From NCBI RefSeq assembly GCF_002005465.1, contig NZ_CP014691.1, forward strand, positions 620,001 to 684,000: a DNA stretch of 64,000 nucleotides, read 5' to 3'. Positions 17,824 through 26,485 of this stretch are shown here, piece after piece. This DNA comes from Neoasaia chiangmaiensis (GTDB lineage Bacteria > Pseudomonadota > Alphaproteobacteria > Acetobacterales > Acetobacteraceae). Both the position numbers and the translations under genes were made by a program. The notes under the pieces were generated by a model. That model was given only the letters and a program-made list of their open reading frames with translations, made no database searches and was not told the origin of the DNA. Every line of letters begins with the position of its first letter. Position 1 is the first letter of the stretch.

Positions 17824-20616
17824 TTGCCCGAGTCAATCGCCGCTCACAATGAGAACACGACATCGCTGATCGCCGAGATACAGCGGCTGGAACAGCGCGC
17901 GACCTCGGAACGTCAATTTGGCGATCCCATTCAGGCGATGTGCGCCCAGATCGCCGACATGCTTGGCGAAAAAACCCTCTCCCCGGCTGATCTCGAACAT
18001 ATCGTCAGAGAATTGCGCGACAGGAAACTGCGCGATCGCGCCCTGCATCTGCGCCGATATCTCGCGCTGGACGACGACATATCACCGCGCGAGAAGCTGG
18101 AGGCCGCGGCACGCACCGTTGTTGAACGGCAACCCGATGTCGTCTCGCTCGCACAGGCACTTTCGAAACCGCAATTCGCCGCCGTTTTCACGGCACATCC
18201 GACATTTGCCCTTGCGGACCGTGTCTATCGTCTTCTGGAAGAAATCGCCGACGACCCGCAAAAACCGATCCCGTCACGGGCCACGCACCGTCGCTCCGGG
18301 CCGCCCACGCTTGCGCATGAACAGACGTTGGCCCTTGCCGCCATCCTTCGTGGGCGCGATGCGCTGGACATCTATACGACCGCCATCCTGCGCCATGCGA
18401 CAAATCGCTGGCCCGATACGCTGCTTTCGCCCAGTCCGATCGTGCTCTCCACGTGGGTCGGCTTCGATACCGATGGCCGTAGCGACATCACCTGGTGGGA
18501 TACGCTGCGCATTCGCCTGTCGCTGAAGCGCCTCCAGTTCGAGCGCCTGCATACCCAGCTGTCGCCCATCCTGCGACCCGATTCGTCACTTCTGACGCGC
18601 CTCACGCGTGCCATCGAAGCAGTATCGCGGCAGGAAGACGCGTGCCCCGATCAGCATCATCACGACATATCGCGCGTCGTTGCCTTCGCGAAGGCCATGA
18701 TCGCCGATCGGACGGCGGCGATCAGCGATGCCACGGAACTTCTTCCGTTATTCGAGGAAGCGATCGCGGAAACCGATCATGCCCAGCGCATCGATCTCCT
18801 CACGGCTCGTGCCGGCTTCCTCGCGCACGGCCTGAGTGTCGCACACGTCCATACACGGCTGAACGCGGTGCAAATCTACAATGTGGCCCGGCAACGTCTC
18901 GGTATCGAGGACGATCCGGCCATTCCATCCCGCCGGCGCGTCGTGCTCTCCCAGATCAACGAGGCACTGGATAATCTGACGCCCGTTGCCGTCGATTTCG
19001 GCGCCCTGATGATCGAGCAGTCATCCGCCGCGCGCCTGATGATGACCATGGCGCAGATGGTCAAGCATATCGATGCCGGAACGCCGGTCCGCTTTCTCAT
19101 CGCCGAGACGGAAAGCGGCTTCACCCTCCTCGCCACGCTCTGGCTCGCCAGGCTTCTGGGCATCGAGGATCGACAGATTCAGATATCGCCGCTCTTCGAG
19201 ACGCAAAGCGCGCTGGAGCATGGTGAAACCATCCTTGAGGAAGCTTTCCGCTCGGAGCACTGGCGACAGTATCTCCGTGCCAACGGAAAGCTCTGCCTGC
19301 AGTTCGGCTACTCGGATTCGGGCCGCTATATCGGCCAGCTTGCGGCGACCAACCTTGTCGAACGCCTCAGATTGCGCACCCTCTCCCTGCTCAAACGTCA
19401 CAAGATGCAGGACATCGAGGTCATTCTCTTCGATACCCATGGCGAGAGCATCGGTCGCGGGGCGCATCCGTTTAGCCTTGCCAAGCGGATGAACTATTTT
19501 TCCCCCGAACACACGAGCGCGCAATTCGCCGCCGCCGGCGTTCATGTCCGGGAGGAGACCGCCTTCCAGGGCGGCGATGGCTATACCCTGTTCGGGACAC
19601 CCAATCTGGCGCTGGCGACGATCGCCACCATTGCGGAACACACGCAGCGCGACCTGGATGCTTCGGAACCTGATCCGATCTACGATCAGCCCGATTTCTC
19701 CTCCGATTTCTTCTCGACCATCGCCCTGTCCATGAGCGCGCTGGTCGCGGACCCCGGCTATGCCGGGCTGCTCGGCGCGTTCGGTCCAGCCCTGATCGAT
19801 AAATCGGGCTCGCGTCCCTCGGCACGGCAGGGAGACGGCGTCACCGTGGTGCGCATCACGCACCCGAACCAACTTCGTGCAATTCCCAATAACGCAATTC
19901 TCCAGCAACTCGGCTGGTGGGCCAATGTCCTTCAGGGCTTGGGTGACGCCGCGACACGGCATGCGGAAGATTTCGATTTCTACGCCGCCCGAAGCAAACG
20001 CTTCGGACTTGCCATGGATTTCGCACGCCAGGCTCTGGCGCATTCCGATCTCGACGTCCTGCACAGCACCGTGCGCCTGCTCGACCCCGGTACGTGGCTG
20101 GATCGGGCGGCGGCTTCATCGGACGACGAGACACGGCGCCGCTTCATGGACCTGTCGAACGGGCTCGAAGGCCTGGAGTTCTGGGTCAGCCTGCCAGCCA
20201 TGTTCCGCCGCATCCAGGCAGATCATCTCATGTTGCGCATGGTCTGGCGCGACGCCCCCCAGATGCAATCGGATGAGCGGTTGCTGCATGCCATTCGTAT
20301 CGCGATCATCGAGCGCATATGGCTGCTTTCCACCCGAATTCCGTATTTCAGCCCTCGAAACAACGTCTCGCGCGAGGCGCTGACGACGATGATCCTGCGG
20401 CTGGAGATCGAGAACGCACTTTCCCACCTCAAGACGATTTTCCCGCTGGGCGGCGATGCCATCGACGACCTCGATTTCTTCGAGCCGACCGGCCCACGGG
20501 AGGATCATGGCTTCCGGCGGGAACATGAGGAAGTCTTCGAGCCGATGGCGCGTCTGTTTGCCTTGCTACGCGAAGTCGGCGTGGCGATCATGCATGCCAA
20601 CGGCGCGTTCGGCTGA
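17824..20616 (+). CDS. ppc: phosphoenolpyruvate carboxylase, divergent
   Basis: Expected reaction: PEP plus bicarbonate to oxaloacetate, replenishing the TCA cycle. The protein is 930 residues. Conserved: V-F-T-A-H-P-T with the catalytic His at 125, S-T-W-V-G-F-D-T-D-G, P-L-F-E-T, G-Y-S-D-S-G-R (about 494-500), S-R-P and L-R-A-I-P. Unusual: the glycine loop read in E. coli as F-H-G-R-G-G-S-I-G-R-G-G is here F-D-T-H-G-E-S-I-G-R-G-A (about 537-548), and the usual C-terminal R-N-T-G is replaced by A-N-G-A-F-G. The start is TTG at 17824 with GAGG five bases upstream. It is monocistronic and ends head-to-head with the PLP decarboxylase. Family membership is sure; full activity is not. Confidence 0.88.
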   Translation: MPESIAAHNENTTSLIAEIQRLEQRATSERQFGDPIQAMCAQIADMLGEKTLSPADLEHIVRELRDRKLRDRALHLRRYLALDDDISPREKLEAAARTVVERQPDVVSLAQALSKPQFAAVFTAHPTFALADRVYRLLEEIADDPQKPIPSRATHRRSGPPTLAHEQTLALAAILRGRDALDIYTTAILRHATNRWPDTLLSPSPIVLSTWVGFDTDGRSDITWWDTLRIRLSLKRLQFERLHTQLSPILRPDSSLLTRLTRAIEAVSRQEDACPDQHHHDISRVVAFAKAMIADRTAAISDATELLPLFEEAIAETDHAQRIDLLTARAGFLAHGLSVAHVHTRLNAVQIYNVARQRLGIEDDPAIPSRRRVVLSQINEALDNLTPVAVDFGALMIEQSSAARLMMTMAQMVKHIDAGTPVRFLIAETESGFTLLATLWLARLLGIEDRQIQISPLFETQSALEHGETILEEAFRSEHWRQYLRANGKLCLQFGYSDSGRYIGQLAATNLVERLRLRTLSLLKRHKMQDIEVILFDTHGESIGRGAHPFSLAKRMNYFSPEHTSAQFAAAGVHVREETAFQGGDGYTLFGTPNLALATIATIAEHTQRDLDASEPDPIYDQPDFSSDFFSTIALSMSALVADPGYAGLLGAFGPALIDKSGSRPSARQGDGVTVVRITHPNQLRAIPNNAILQQLGWWANVLQGLGDAATRHAEDFDFYAARSKRFGLAMDFARQALAHSDLDVLHSTVRLLDPGTWLDRAAASSDDETRRRFMDLSNGLEGLEFWVSLPAMFRRIQADHLMLRMVWRDAPQMQSDERLLHAIRIAIIERIWLLSTRIPYFSPRNNVSREALTTMILRLEIENALSHLKTIFPLGGDAIDDLDFFEPTGPREDHGFRREHEEVFEPMARLFALLREVGVAIMHANGAFG

Positions 20617-20619
20617 GAT

Positions 20620-22038
20620 TCAAGGCGTTGCGAGGTATCGCTCTCGCAACGCCAGCAGTGCATCGAGCATGCGATCGATTGTCCCGCATGTCGTGCGATG
20701 ATTGACGATTGCGGCGCGAACCGCCAGCCGTCCTGAAATCCGGGTCGTGGACGGCGCGGCAATACCGCTTTCCTGCAAGTCTTTCACCAACTCACCCACA
20801 TCGTGGTCGCTCAGGCCGCGAATACCGAAGCAGACGATATTGAGCGCGACAGGCGCCAGGCGCTCAAGCCGTTCATCATCGTCGACCCGTTGCGCCAGAT
20901 AGGCGGCAACAGCGCACGCGTTCTCGATCATCTCGCCCATGCGGTCCGCACCGTAATGAGAAAGCGTCATCCAGACTTTCAGCGCGCGGAATCCCCGTGA
21001 AAGATCGGGTCCGAAATCGCAGAACCATGGCGCGTTTCCCGCAAGTCCGCGATCTGCACGCTGAAGGTAATGCAGGGTCTGCGCGAATGCCTGTGCGTGA
21101 AGCCGTGCGTCGCGCACCATGACGCAGCCCGCGTCATAAGGCACCTGCCCCCATTTGTGGAAATCCACAGCCAGACTATCTGCACGCTCGATGCCATTCA
21201 GGAGGGAACGATATCGCGGCGAGAGGCATGCCAGAGCGCCGAACGCACCATCCACATGAAACCACAGCCCCTCATCAGCCGCGAAGGAGGCCAAGGCCGC
21301 AAGGTCGTCGATCGCACCGCAGTCGACTGTCCCTGCCGTGCCGACGATCATGAAAGGTGTCTTTCCAGCCGCCCGATCTTCCGAAACACGCCGCGCCAGA
21401 AGATCCAGCCGTATTCGATGATCCGCGTCGACGTCGATCAGACGCAGGGAATCGCTCCCGAAGCCCGCCAGATCAAACGCGCGGGGCAGACACCCGTGCG
21501 CCGTTCGGGCAGCATAGCCAACCAGACCCGACGCCCCCACCCCCTCATGCCGGTAAGTCATTGCATGGTGTCGGCTCGCAACGATAACGGAAATGAAATT
21601 CGCAAGAGACGATCCGGTGACGAGGCAACCGGAGGCGTCGGTCGGGAGGCTCATGATCTCGGCCGTCCAGCGAATGACCTGTCGCTCGACTTCAATCGCA
21701 GCATGGTCGCGGCCACCGCAATTGTCGTTCAGACCTGCTGCCAATAATTCCGCCAGCACACCGATCGGCGTGCCCGCCCCTTGCACCCACCCCATGAACC
21801 CAGGATGGGGATTGCCGTTGCTATAGGGCGCGATATCGCGTTGGAAGACGGTATAGATGTTCTCGGCATCCGTGCCGGTTCTCGGCAAATCCGCCTGAAA
21901 AGAAGCACGTATCGCAGGCGGCATCGGTCGCCAGACCGGCCCTTCTCCCAAATGCTCCAGACGATCGAAGATATCGTCGAGCATCCGGTGCCCTAACGAT
22001 CGCAGGGCTGAAAAGTCCTCCGGATCAAGTCCCGCCAT
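20620..22038 (-). CDS. PLP-dependent group II amino acid decarboxylase family protein
   Basis: Fold type I PLP enzyme of the aromatic-L-amino-acid/glutamate decarboxylase family. At 472 residues it shows the substrate-side segment H-P-G-F-M-G-W-V (about 78-85), the cofactor Asp in H-V-D-G-A-F-G, and the PLP lysine in V-D-F-H-K-W-G-Q-V-P. The motif set matches AADC/DDC-like decarboxylases rather than aminotransferases. The substrate (aromatic amino acid, glutamate or other) cannot be read from sequence. GGAGGGG lies upstream of the ATG at 22038. It lies 42 bases downstream of the flagellar DUF1217 gene on the same strand, with no obvious functional link. Confidence 0.85.
   Translation of the reverse strand: MAGLDPEDFSALRSLGHRMLDDIFDRLEHLGEGPVWRPMPPAIRASFQADLPRTGTDAENIYTVFQRDIAPYSNGNPHPGFMGWVQGAGTPIGVLAELLAAGLNDNCGGRDHAAIEVERQVIRWTAEIMSLPTDASGCLVTGSSLANFISVIVASRHHAMTYRHEGVGASGLVGYAARTAHGCLPRAFDLAGFGSDSLRLIDVDADHRIRLDLLARRVSEDRAAGKTPFMIVGTAGTVDCGAIDDLAALASFAADEGLWFHVDGAFGALACLSPRYRSLLNGIERADSLAVDFHKWGQVPYDAGCVMVRDARLHAQAFAQTLHYLQRADRGLAGNAPWFCDFGPDLSRGFRALKVWMTLSHYGADRMGEMIENACAVAAYLAQRVDDDERLERLAPVALNIVCFGIRGLSDHDVGELVKDLQESGIAAPSTTRISGRLAVRAAIVNHRTTCGTIDRMLDALLALRERYLATP
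20624..20653. terminator. 11-bp perfect hairpin at convergent ppc / PLP-decarboxylase ends
   Basis: The arms GGCGTTGCGAG (20624-20634) and CTCGCAACGCC (20643-20653) are perfect complements with an 8-base loop. The structure starts eight bases after the ppc stop and overlaps the last codons of the opposite gene. No U-tract follows on either strand. Position suggests a bidirectional transcription end or 3' RNA stabiliser. Confidence 0.5.
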
Positions 22039-22080
22039 GGCTGTGAAATCCCCTCCTGCGATGTCGGCGGGGATAATGCG

Positions 22081-22899
22081 TCAGGTCAACATCGAGAACA
22101 ACGAGGCCGAAGACGCGCCGCCCGATTGTCCGAACAAGGACAGGATGCCAGCCGACCCGCCGCTGGCGCCGTACAGGGATAATGTGGTCGCCGGTGTACT
22201 CGTGGGTTGGGGATTGACCTGCAACATGGCGAGATAACGCTGCGCATACCGCTGGATGCCGGCCGGACTGCTGAAATCCTTCATGTTGATTTTCGGCGTG
22301 AGAAGACGAACCTGCTCATCGTAGTCCAGAGCGCCGAATTGAGTAGAGTCGAACCCGGACACCGTTTCAACAACATTCAGGAGCTTCGGATCGGCCATGA
22401 TCTGGCTGACGCTGCTGACGTTCGACATCGTACGGGTAAAATAAAGAGCATTGCCGACGCCGGGCGTTTCGGCCTGCTTGGCCGTCTCGAACTGATTCGT
22501 CATATATTTCTGCGAAATCTGGGCAATCGCCTCCGCGGACCCCAACGGTGACGGCGACCAGCTCGCGAAACTCTTGGCAAAGCTGAGCCATTTCGCGTTG
22601 CCGGACTTGCGTGCCAACGATGTCGGCGCATCCGGATCCTGGGTCAGAAGATCGCGCACAACAGCCGTCTGCCCCATAAGCGAGGACAGTCCATTCGCGC
22701 CAAGAACCACTTTCAGCGCCTTGTAATTGGCAAGGAGCGCCTTCGCGGAGTCGATCGTCGGTGCAGTCGCCCGAAATGCCGCCACCTCGTGCTGATCCGC
22801 GGGCACGGTCTGTTCGTAGCGCGAAACCGACGCGGCCTCGTTCCGAACGATGGTCAGGTATTGCGGAATGGCCGGCATTACCGAGAGGCTGGACGACAT
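22081..22899 (-). CDS. DUF1217 family flagellar protein
   Basis: A 272-residue protein resembling the DUF1217 family, found in alphaproteobacterial flagellar gene clusters (often next to flgF or fliI genes). Features include Y-L-T-I-V-R-N-E at residues 14-21, the central repeat-like helices with L-T-Q-D-P-D-A-P-T-S-L-A, and Y-M-T-N-Q-F-E plus Y-A-Q-R-Y-L-A. The usual single domain covers most of the protein. No other flagellar gene is in the window, so it is detached from the main cluster. GAGG lies ten bases before the ATG. A TTAA-N7-TTAA box lies about 50 bases upstream, which fits CtrA control of motility genes. Confidence 0.8.
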   Translation of the reverse strand: MSSSLSVMPAIPQYLTIVRNEAASVSRYEQTVPADQHEVAAFRATAPTIDSAKALLANYKALKVVLGANGLSSLMGQTAVVRDLLTQDPDAPTSLARKSGNAKWLSFAKSFASWSPSPLGSAEAIAQISQKYMTNQFETAKQAETPGVGNALYFTRTMSNVSSVSQIMADPKLLNVVETVSGFDSTQFGALDYDEQVRLLTPKINMKDFSSPAGIQRYAQRYLAMLQVNPQPTSTPATTLSLYGASGGSAGILSLFGQSGGASSASLFSMLT

Positions 22900-22948
22900 G
22901 TGAAACGGTCCTCGAACGTTCGCGGAGCGTCAATGTGCATCCAAGTCC

Positions 22949-22963
22949 TTAACACGGCGTTAA
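22949..22963 (-). promoter_or_regulatory. putative CtrA box upstream of DUF1217 flagellar gene
   Basis: TTAA-CACGGCG-TTAA at 22949-22963 is an exact TTAA-N7-TTAA match, and the surrounding six bases form the inverted repeat CTTAAC/GTTAAG. It lies about 50 bases upstream of the DUF1217 start and about 104 bases upstream of the divergent ATP-grasp gene. CtrA controls flagellar genes in many alphaproteobacteria. Binding here is inferred, not shown. Confidence 0.55.
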
Positions 22964-23066
22964 GCCTTGCAGAACCGGATTGACGCACTCCTTCGACATG
23001 CGCCACAATTCGTTTCCAATTCATAATGTCTTGTAAAAAGATCAGTTGCGCCGCGGAGGTTCGTTC

Positions 23067-24530
23067 ATGGCACCTGCCTCAAATCCCGAACGACCCGATC
23101 TGTTCGCCACCTACAAAACAGATCGTTTTTTCTGCGAATTGATGAACAACGGCGGTCTGGATGACGAAGCCATCAACACCGTCCGCCAGCGCCTCGCGAT
23201 GATGACCCCCGCCCTCCTGAACGAACGTGCGCGTGCCGCCGAGGTCGAACTCTATAATCTCGGCATCACCTTCACCGTTTATACGGAGCGCTCCTCGATT
23301 GATCGCATTCTCCCCTTCGATCTCATCCCCCGACTCATCGTCCGGCAGGAATGGGAGAAGCTCGAACGCGGCATTCGACAACGCGTCACGGCGCTGAACC
23401 GCTTTCTGTGGGATATCTACCACGACCAGCGCATTCTGGCGGACGGCCTGATCCCACGCGAACTGGTCCTGACCAACCCCAATTTCCGCAAGGAGATGCA
23501 GGGGTTCGATCCGCCGTGCGGCACATATGTCCATATCTGTGGTACGGACGTCGTCCGGGACGAGACAGGCCGCTTCCTGGTGCTCGAAGACAACGCACGC
23601 ACGCCTTCCGGCGTCAGCTACGTCATCGAGAACCGCCACATGATGCGCCGCTGCATGCCCGATCTCATCGCGGATCTGGACGTGGTGCCTGTCGAGGAAT
23701 ACGGTCTGCGACTACGCCAGACACTTCTCGACGTGGCACCGGTCGGCATCATGGATCCGCAGATCGTGCTCCTGTCTCCCGGTGCCTACAATTCCGCCTA
23801 TTTCGAGCACGTCTTTCTGGCCCGGGAAATCGGTGCGCCTCTCGTGGAAGGCCGGGATCTGGTCGTTCAGAACGACCGGGTCTTCATGCGCACCATCGCC
23901 GGCCTCAAGCCGGTTCACACCATCTACCGCCGTATCGACGATGCGTTTCTCGACCCGGAGACATTCCTGCCGGACAGCATGCTCGGCGTACCCGGCCTGA
24001 TGCGCGCCTACCTTGCCGGCAATGTGACCCTGGCCAACGCGATTGGCACAGGCGTGGCCGACGACAAGGCCATCTATGCATATGTGCCGCGCATGATCCG
24101 CTATTATCTGGGCGAGGAACCCATTCTGGATAACGTCGAAACACGCATCTGCGCCGAACCCGACGATCTGGCTTATACTCTCGACCACATTGCGGAACTC
24201 GTGGTGAAACCTGTGGGCGAATCCGGCGGATACGGCATGATTATCGGGCCGCACGCAACACCCGCCGAGCGCGATGCTTTTCGCGTCAAGCTTCGGGCCA
24301 ATCCAGCCAACTATATCAGCCAACCGGTCCTGAAACTATCAACGACACCCACGCTCTGCGGTGACCGCGTCGAAGCGCGGCATGTCGACCTGCGTCCGTT
24401 CACCCTCACGGGCCAGACGTCCTGGACATTGCCGGGCGCCTTGTCCCGTGTGGCGATCAAGGCCGGTTCCCTTGTCGTGAATTCTTCCCAGGGTGGTGGC
24501 TCCAAGGACACATGGGTGATGGGCTCATGA
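23067..24530 (+). CDS. circularly permuted type 2 ATP-grasp protein
   Basis: A member of the COG2308 family, predicted to make peptide-like bonds with ATP but with unknown substrate. The 487-residue protein has V-L-E-D-N-A-R-T-P-S-G-V-S-Y, an R-N-R-like region around I-E-N-R-H-M-M, and the nucleotide/metal segment K-P-V-G-E-S-G-G-Y-G-M-I-I-G-P near residue 390, typical of this family. The ATG at 23067 has GGAGG seven bases upstream; an earlier in-frame start at 23046 is unsupported. It overlaps the alpha-E gene by four bases, as in most genomes with this pair. The transglutaminase and Anbu-like partners often linked to it are absent here. Confidence 0.92.
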   Translation: MAPASNPERPDLFATYKTDRFFCELMNNGGLDDEAINTVRQRLAMMTPALLNERARAAEVELYNLGITFTVYTERSSIDRILPFDLIPRLIVRQEWEKLERGIRQRVTALNRFLWDIYHDQRILADGLIPRELVLTNPNFRKEMQGFDPPCGTYVHICGTDVVRDETGRFLVLEDNARTPSGVSYVIENRHMMRRCMPDLIADLDVVPVEEYGLRLRQTLLDVAPVGIMDPQIVLLSPGAYNSAYFEHVFLAREIGAPLVEGRDLVVQNDRVFMRTIAGLKPVHTIYRRIDDAFLDPETFLPDSMLGVPGLMRAYLAGNVTLANAIGTGVADDKAIYAYVPRMIRYYLGEEPILDNVETRICAEPDDLAYTLDHIAELVVKPVGESGGYGMIIGPHATPAERDAFRVKLRANPANYISQPVLKLSTTPTLCGDRVEARHVDLRPFTLTGQTSWTLPGALSRVAIKAGSLVVNSSQGGGSKDTWVMGS

Positions 24531-25504
24531 GCGATACGGAAAGCAACATTTTCTACGCACCGCTTCTTTCCCGTTACGCGGAAAGCATGCTTTGGCTGGC
24601 ACGATATATCGAGCGCATCGAGAATCTGGCGCGTCTCATCGACGTGAACGAGACCTTCGTGCGCTTGAGAACCGCCGTGAACGGCTGGCAATGCATCATC
24701 GATATCAATGCCGATGCCGCCCCCTATTTCGCACATCATGACGGAATCAGTGGCGCGGAAGTCATTGCCTTCTATGTGCTTGATCCTGAAAATCCCAATT
24801 CGATCGTCAGCATGGCCCATGCCGCACGCGAAAACGCCCGCGCCCTGCGCCCGCTGATTTCGACCGAGATGTGGACGCAGCTCAACATTTTCACCGATAC
24901 GATCCGCCGTCTGACGCCAGCCGACATTGCCGGCAACCGTCTTTCGATGCTTTGCGCCCGCATCAAGCAGGAATGTCAGACCCACGCAGGAATCACGGAA
25001 GGCACGCTGTTTCGCGATCAGGCATGGCTGTTCCACCAGATCGGCAAGCATATCGAGCGTGCCGACCAGATCACACGCCTCATCGACATCAAATATCAAG
25101 CCCTCCTCCCGACGATTGACGCCGTGGGGTCGGAAATCGATTTGAGCCAGTGGACGGCGGTCCTGCGCTCCGCTGCCGCCTATCACGCCTTTCGGCGTCT
25201 CTGTCCCAACGACCTCTCACCGGCCATCGTGGTTGGTTTCCTGCTACAGAACAACGGATTCCCGCGTTCGCTCTCCACCTCGTTACGGCAAGCGCACTAT
25301 GCGGTCCATCTCCTGCGCAGTGACTACAATCTGCGTGGCACAGCACCGATCCTGGAACGGGTCGAGCACCTTCAGGCGCTTCTTCAGGGGCTCAGCGTGA
25401 ACGAGATCATCATCGGCGGCCTGCACGAATTTCTGGACGGCGTTCAGAGTGAGCTTGCAGACATCTACAATCATATCGCCGAAGCCTTCTGGCCCCAACC
25501 ATAG
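24527..25504 (+). CDS. alpha-E domain protein (partner of ATP-grasp)
   Basis: An all-helical alpha-E (COG2307) protein of 325 residues that nearly always accompanies type 2 ATP-grasp proteins. Typical features are the N-terminal A-E-S-M-L-W-L-A-R-Y-I-E-R (about residues 16-28), the later H-I-E-R-A-D-Q-I-T-R-L-I-D-I-K-Y, and the conserved E-R/D helix pattern. Its start ATG overlaps the ATP-grasp stop codon (ATGA), chosen over an ATG five codons earlier. The family is thought to act with the ATP-grasp enzyme in a peptide-modifying pathway, which is inference from gene linkage in the literature. Confidence 0.92.
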   Translation: MSDTESNIFYAPLLSRYAESMLWLARYIERIENLARLIDVNETFVRLRTAVNGWQCIIDINADAAPYFAHHDGISGAEVIAFYVLDPENPNSIVSMAHAARENARALRPLISTEMWTQLNIFTDTIRRLTPADIAGNRLSMLCARIKQECQTHAGITEGTLFRDQAWLFHQIGKHIERADQITRLIDIKYQALLPTIDAVGSEIDLSQWTAVLRSAAAYHAFRRLCPNDLSPAIVVGFLLQNNGFPRSLSTSLRQAHYAVHLLRSDYNLRGTAPILERVEHLQALLQGLSVNEIIIGGLHEFLDGVQSELADIYNHIAEAFWPQP

Positions 25505-25512
25505 GAACCGGA

Positions 25513-26469
25513 TTGCCTAGGCGCGCTTCTCGCGCCATGCTTCATCCCATGAAATATATCGCTCCCGGTATCACGGTGCTTCTGGCTTTCTCCGGTGTTG
25601 CCGAAGCGGCGCCGACCCTACCCGCTGCATGTATGGCCAGCCGCGCCCAATACGAACAGAACGTCGGCAACGACCTCAGCCAGTCGGGCTACCGCGCGCA
25701 ACTGGGCAATACGGCAGCCCAGATCAGGATCGATCAGGCCAGCCTCAATGATGCCGCGCACCGATTGGATACATCCCAGCTGAAACACGCGAACGATATC
25801 GCAGCTCTTGGCGCCCTGCTGGCACTATATGGCAAGACGACGCCAGCCTGCGATACGCCCCAAGCGCATCAGGCAGCCGAGGACATCGCCCGACGCATCC
25901 GGGAAGGCGCGCAACCGGAACTGACATGGCATAACGTCAGGCTCATGAAGGCCGACCGCTCCTATACCGCTCGGACCGCGCATATACGCTTCCTGCCTGA
26001 CACAGGCGCGCGGTCCGCACAAATCCGCGTTCAACTCAGTGTCTCGGGCATCGCAGAGGCGAGCGGAAAACTTGCGCCGCAAAGCTTTGCCGCCGATATC
26101 AGCGTGCCACCCCGCGCGCTCACGGATAACGACGGTTCAGAGGGGCAGACAATGACGGTTCGCCAGGGCGAGACTGCAACGATCAATAATCTCCATGCCG
26201 TCTTCGGTGCGAGCAACGTCGATGGTCACGGATTCGTGCAGCCCGGCGCCGACTGGCGAACCAGCACGAGCCAGATGCATCTGGAGATCACCAATATCGG
26301 CGATCTGCTCAATGCCGTTCGCGCCAACAGTTCTGCTGGCGTGACGACAGCACTGGCCATGGCCCAGTTCATGGGACACAGGGATGGCAACCGGCTTTCC
26401 TGGGATGTCGCCCTGGGCAACGGCACCGTGACGGTCAACAACGTGCCGTTGCCATTGCCCCTTCCCTAA
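25513..26469 (+). CDS. exported protein of unknown function, third gene of ATP-grasp operon
   Basis: I do not recognise the family. The 318-residue protein has a clear N-terminal export signal: basic n-region (R-R), hydrophobic core I-A-P-G-I-T-V-L-L-A-F-S-G-V, and an A-E-A-A cleavage region about residue 31-34. The mature part is rich in beta-type sequence and includes two Cys (about 37 and 115), possibly one disulfide. It is probably periplasmic. The TTG at 25513 has AGGA six bases upstream and sits only eight bases after the alpha-E stop; ATGs at 25537 or 25549 are alternatives. Tight spacing says it is co-expressed with the ATP-grasp and alpha-E genes. Confidence 0.8.
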   Translation: MPRRASRAMLHPMKYIAPGITVLLAFSGVAEAAPTLPAACMASRAQYEQNVGNDLSQSGYRAQLGNTAAQIRIDQASLNDAAHRLDTSQLKHANDIAALGALLALYGKTTPACDTPQAHQAAEDIARRIREGAQPELTWHNVRLMKADRSYTARTAHIRFLPDTGARSAQIRVQLSVSGIAEASGKLAPQSFAADISVPPRALTDNDGSEGQTMTVRQGETATINNLHAVFGASNVDGHGFVQPGADWRTSTSQMHLEITNIGDLLNAVRANSSAGVTTALAMAQFMGHRDGNRLSWDVALGNGTVTVNNVPLPLPLP

Positions 26470-26485
26470 GTTCCGTCCGCCCGAT

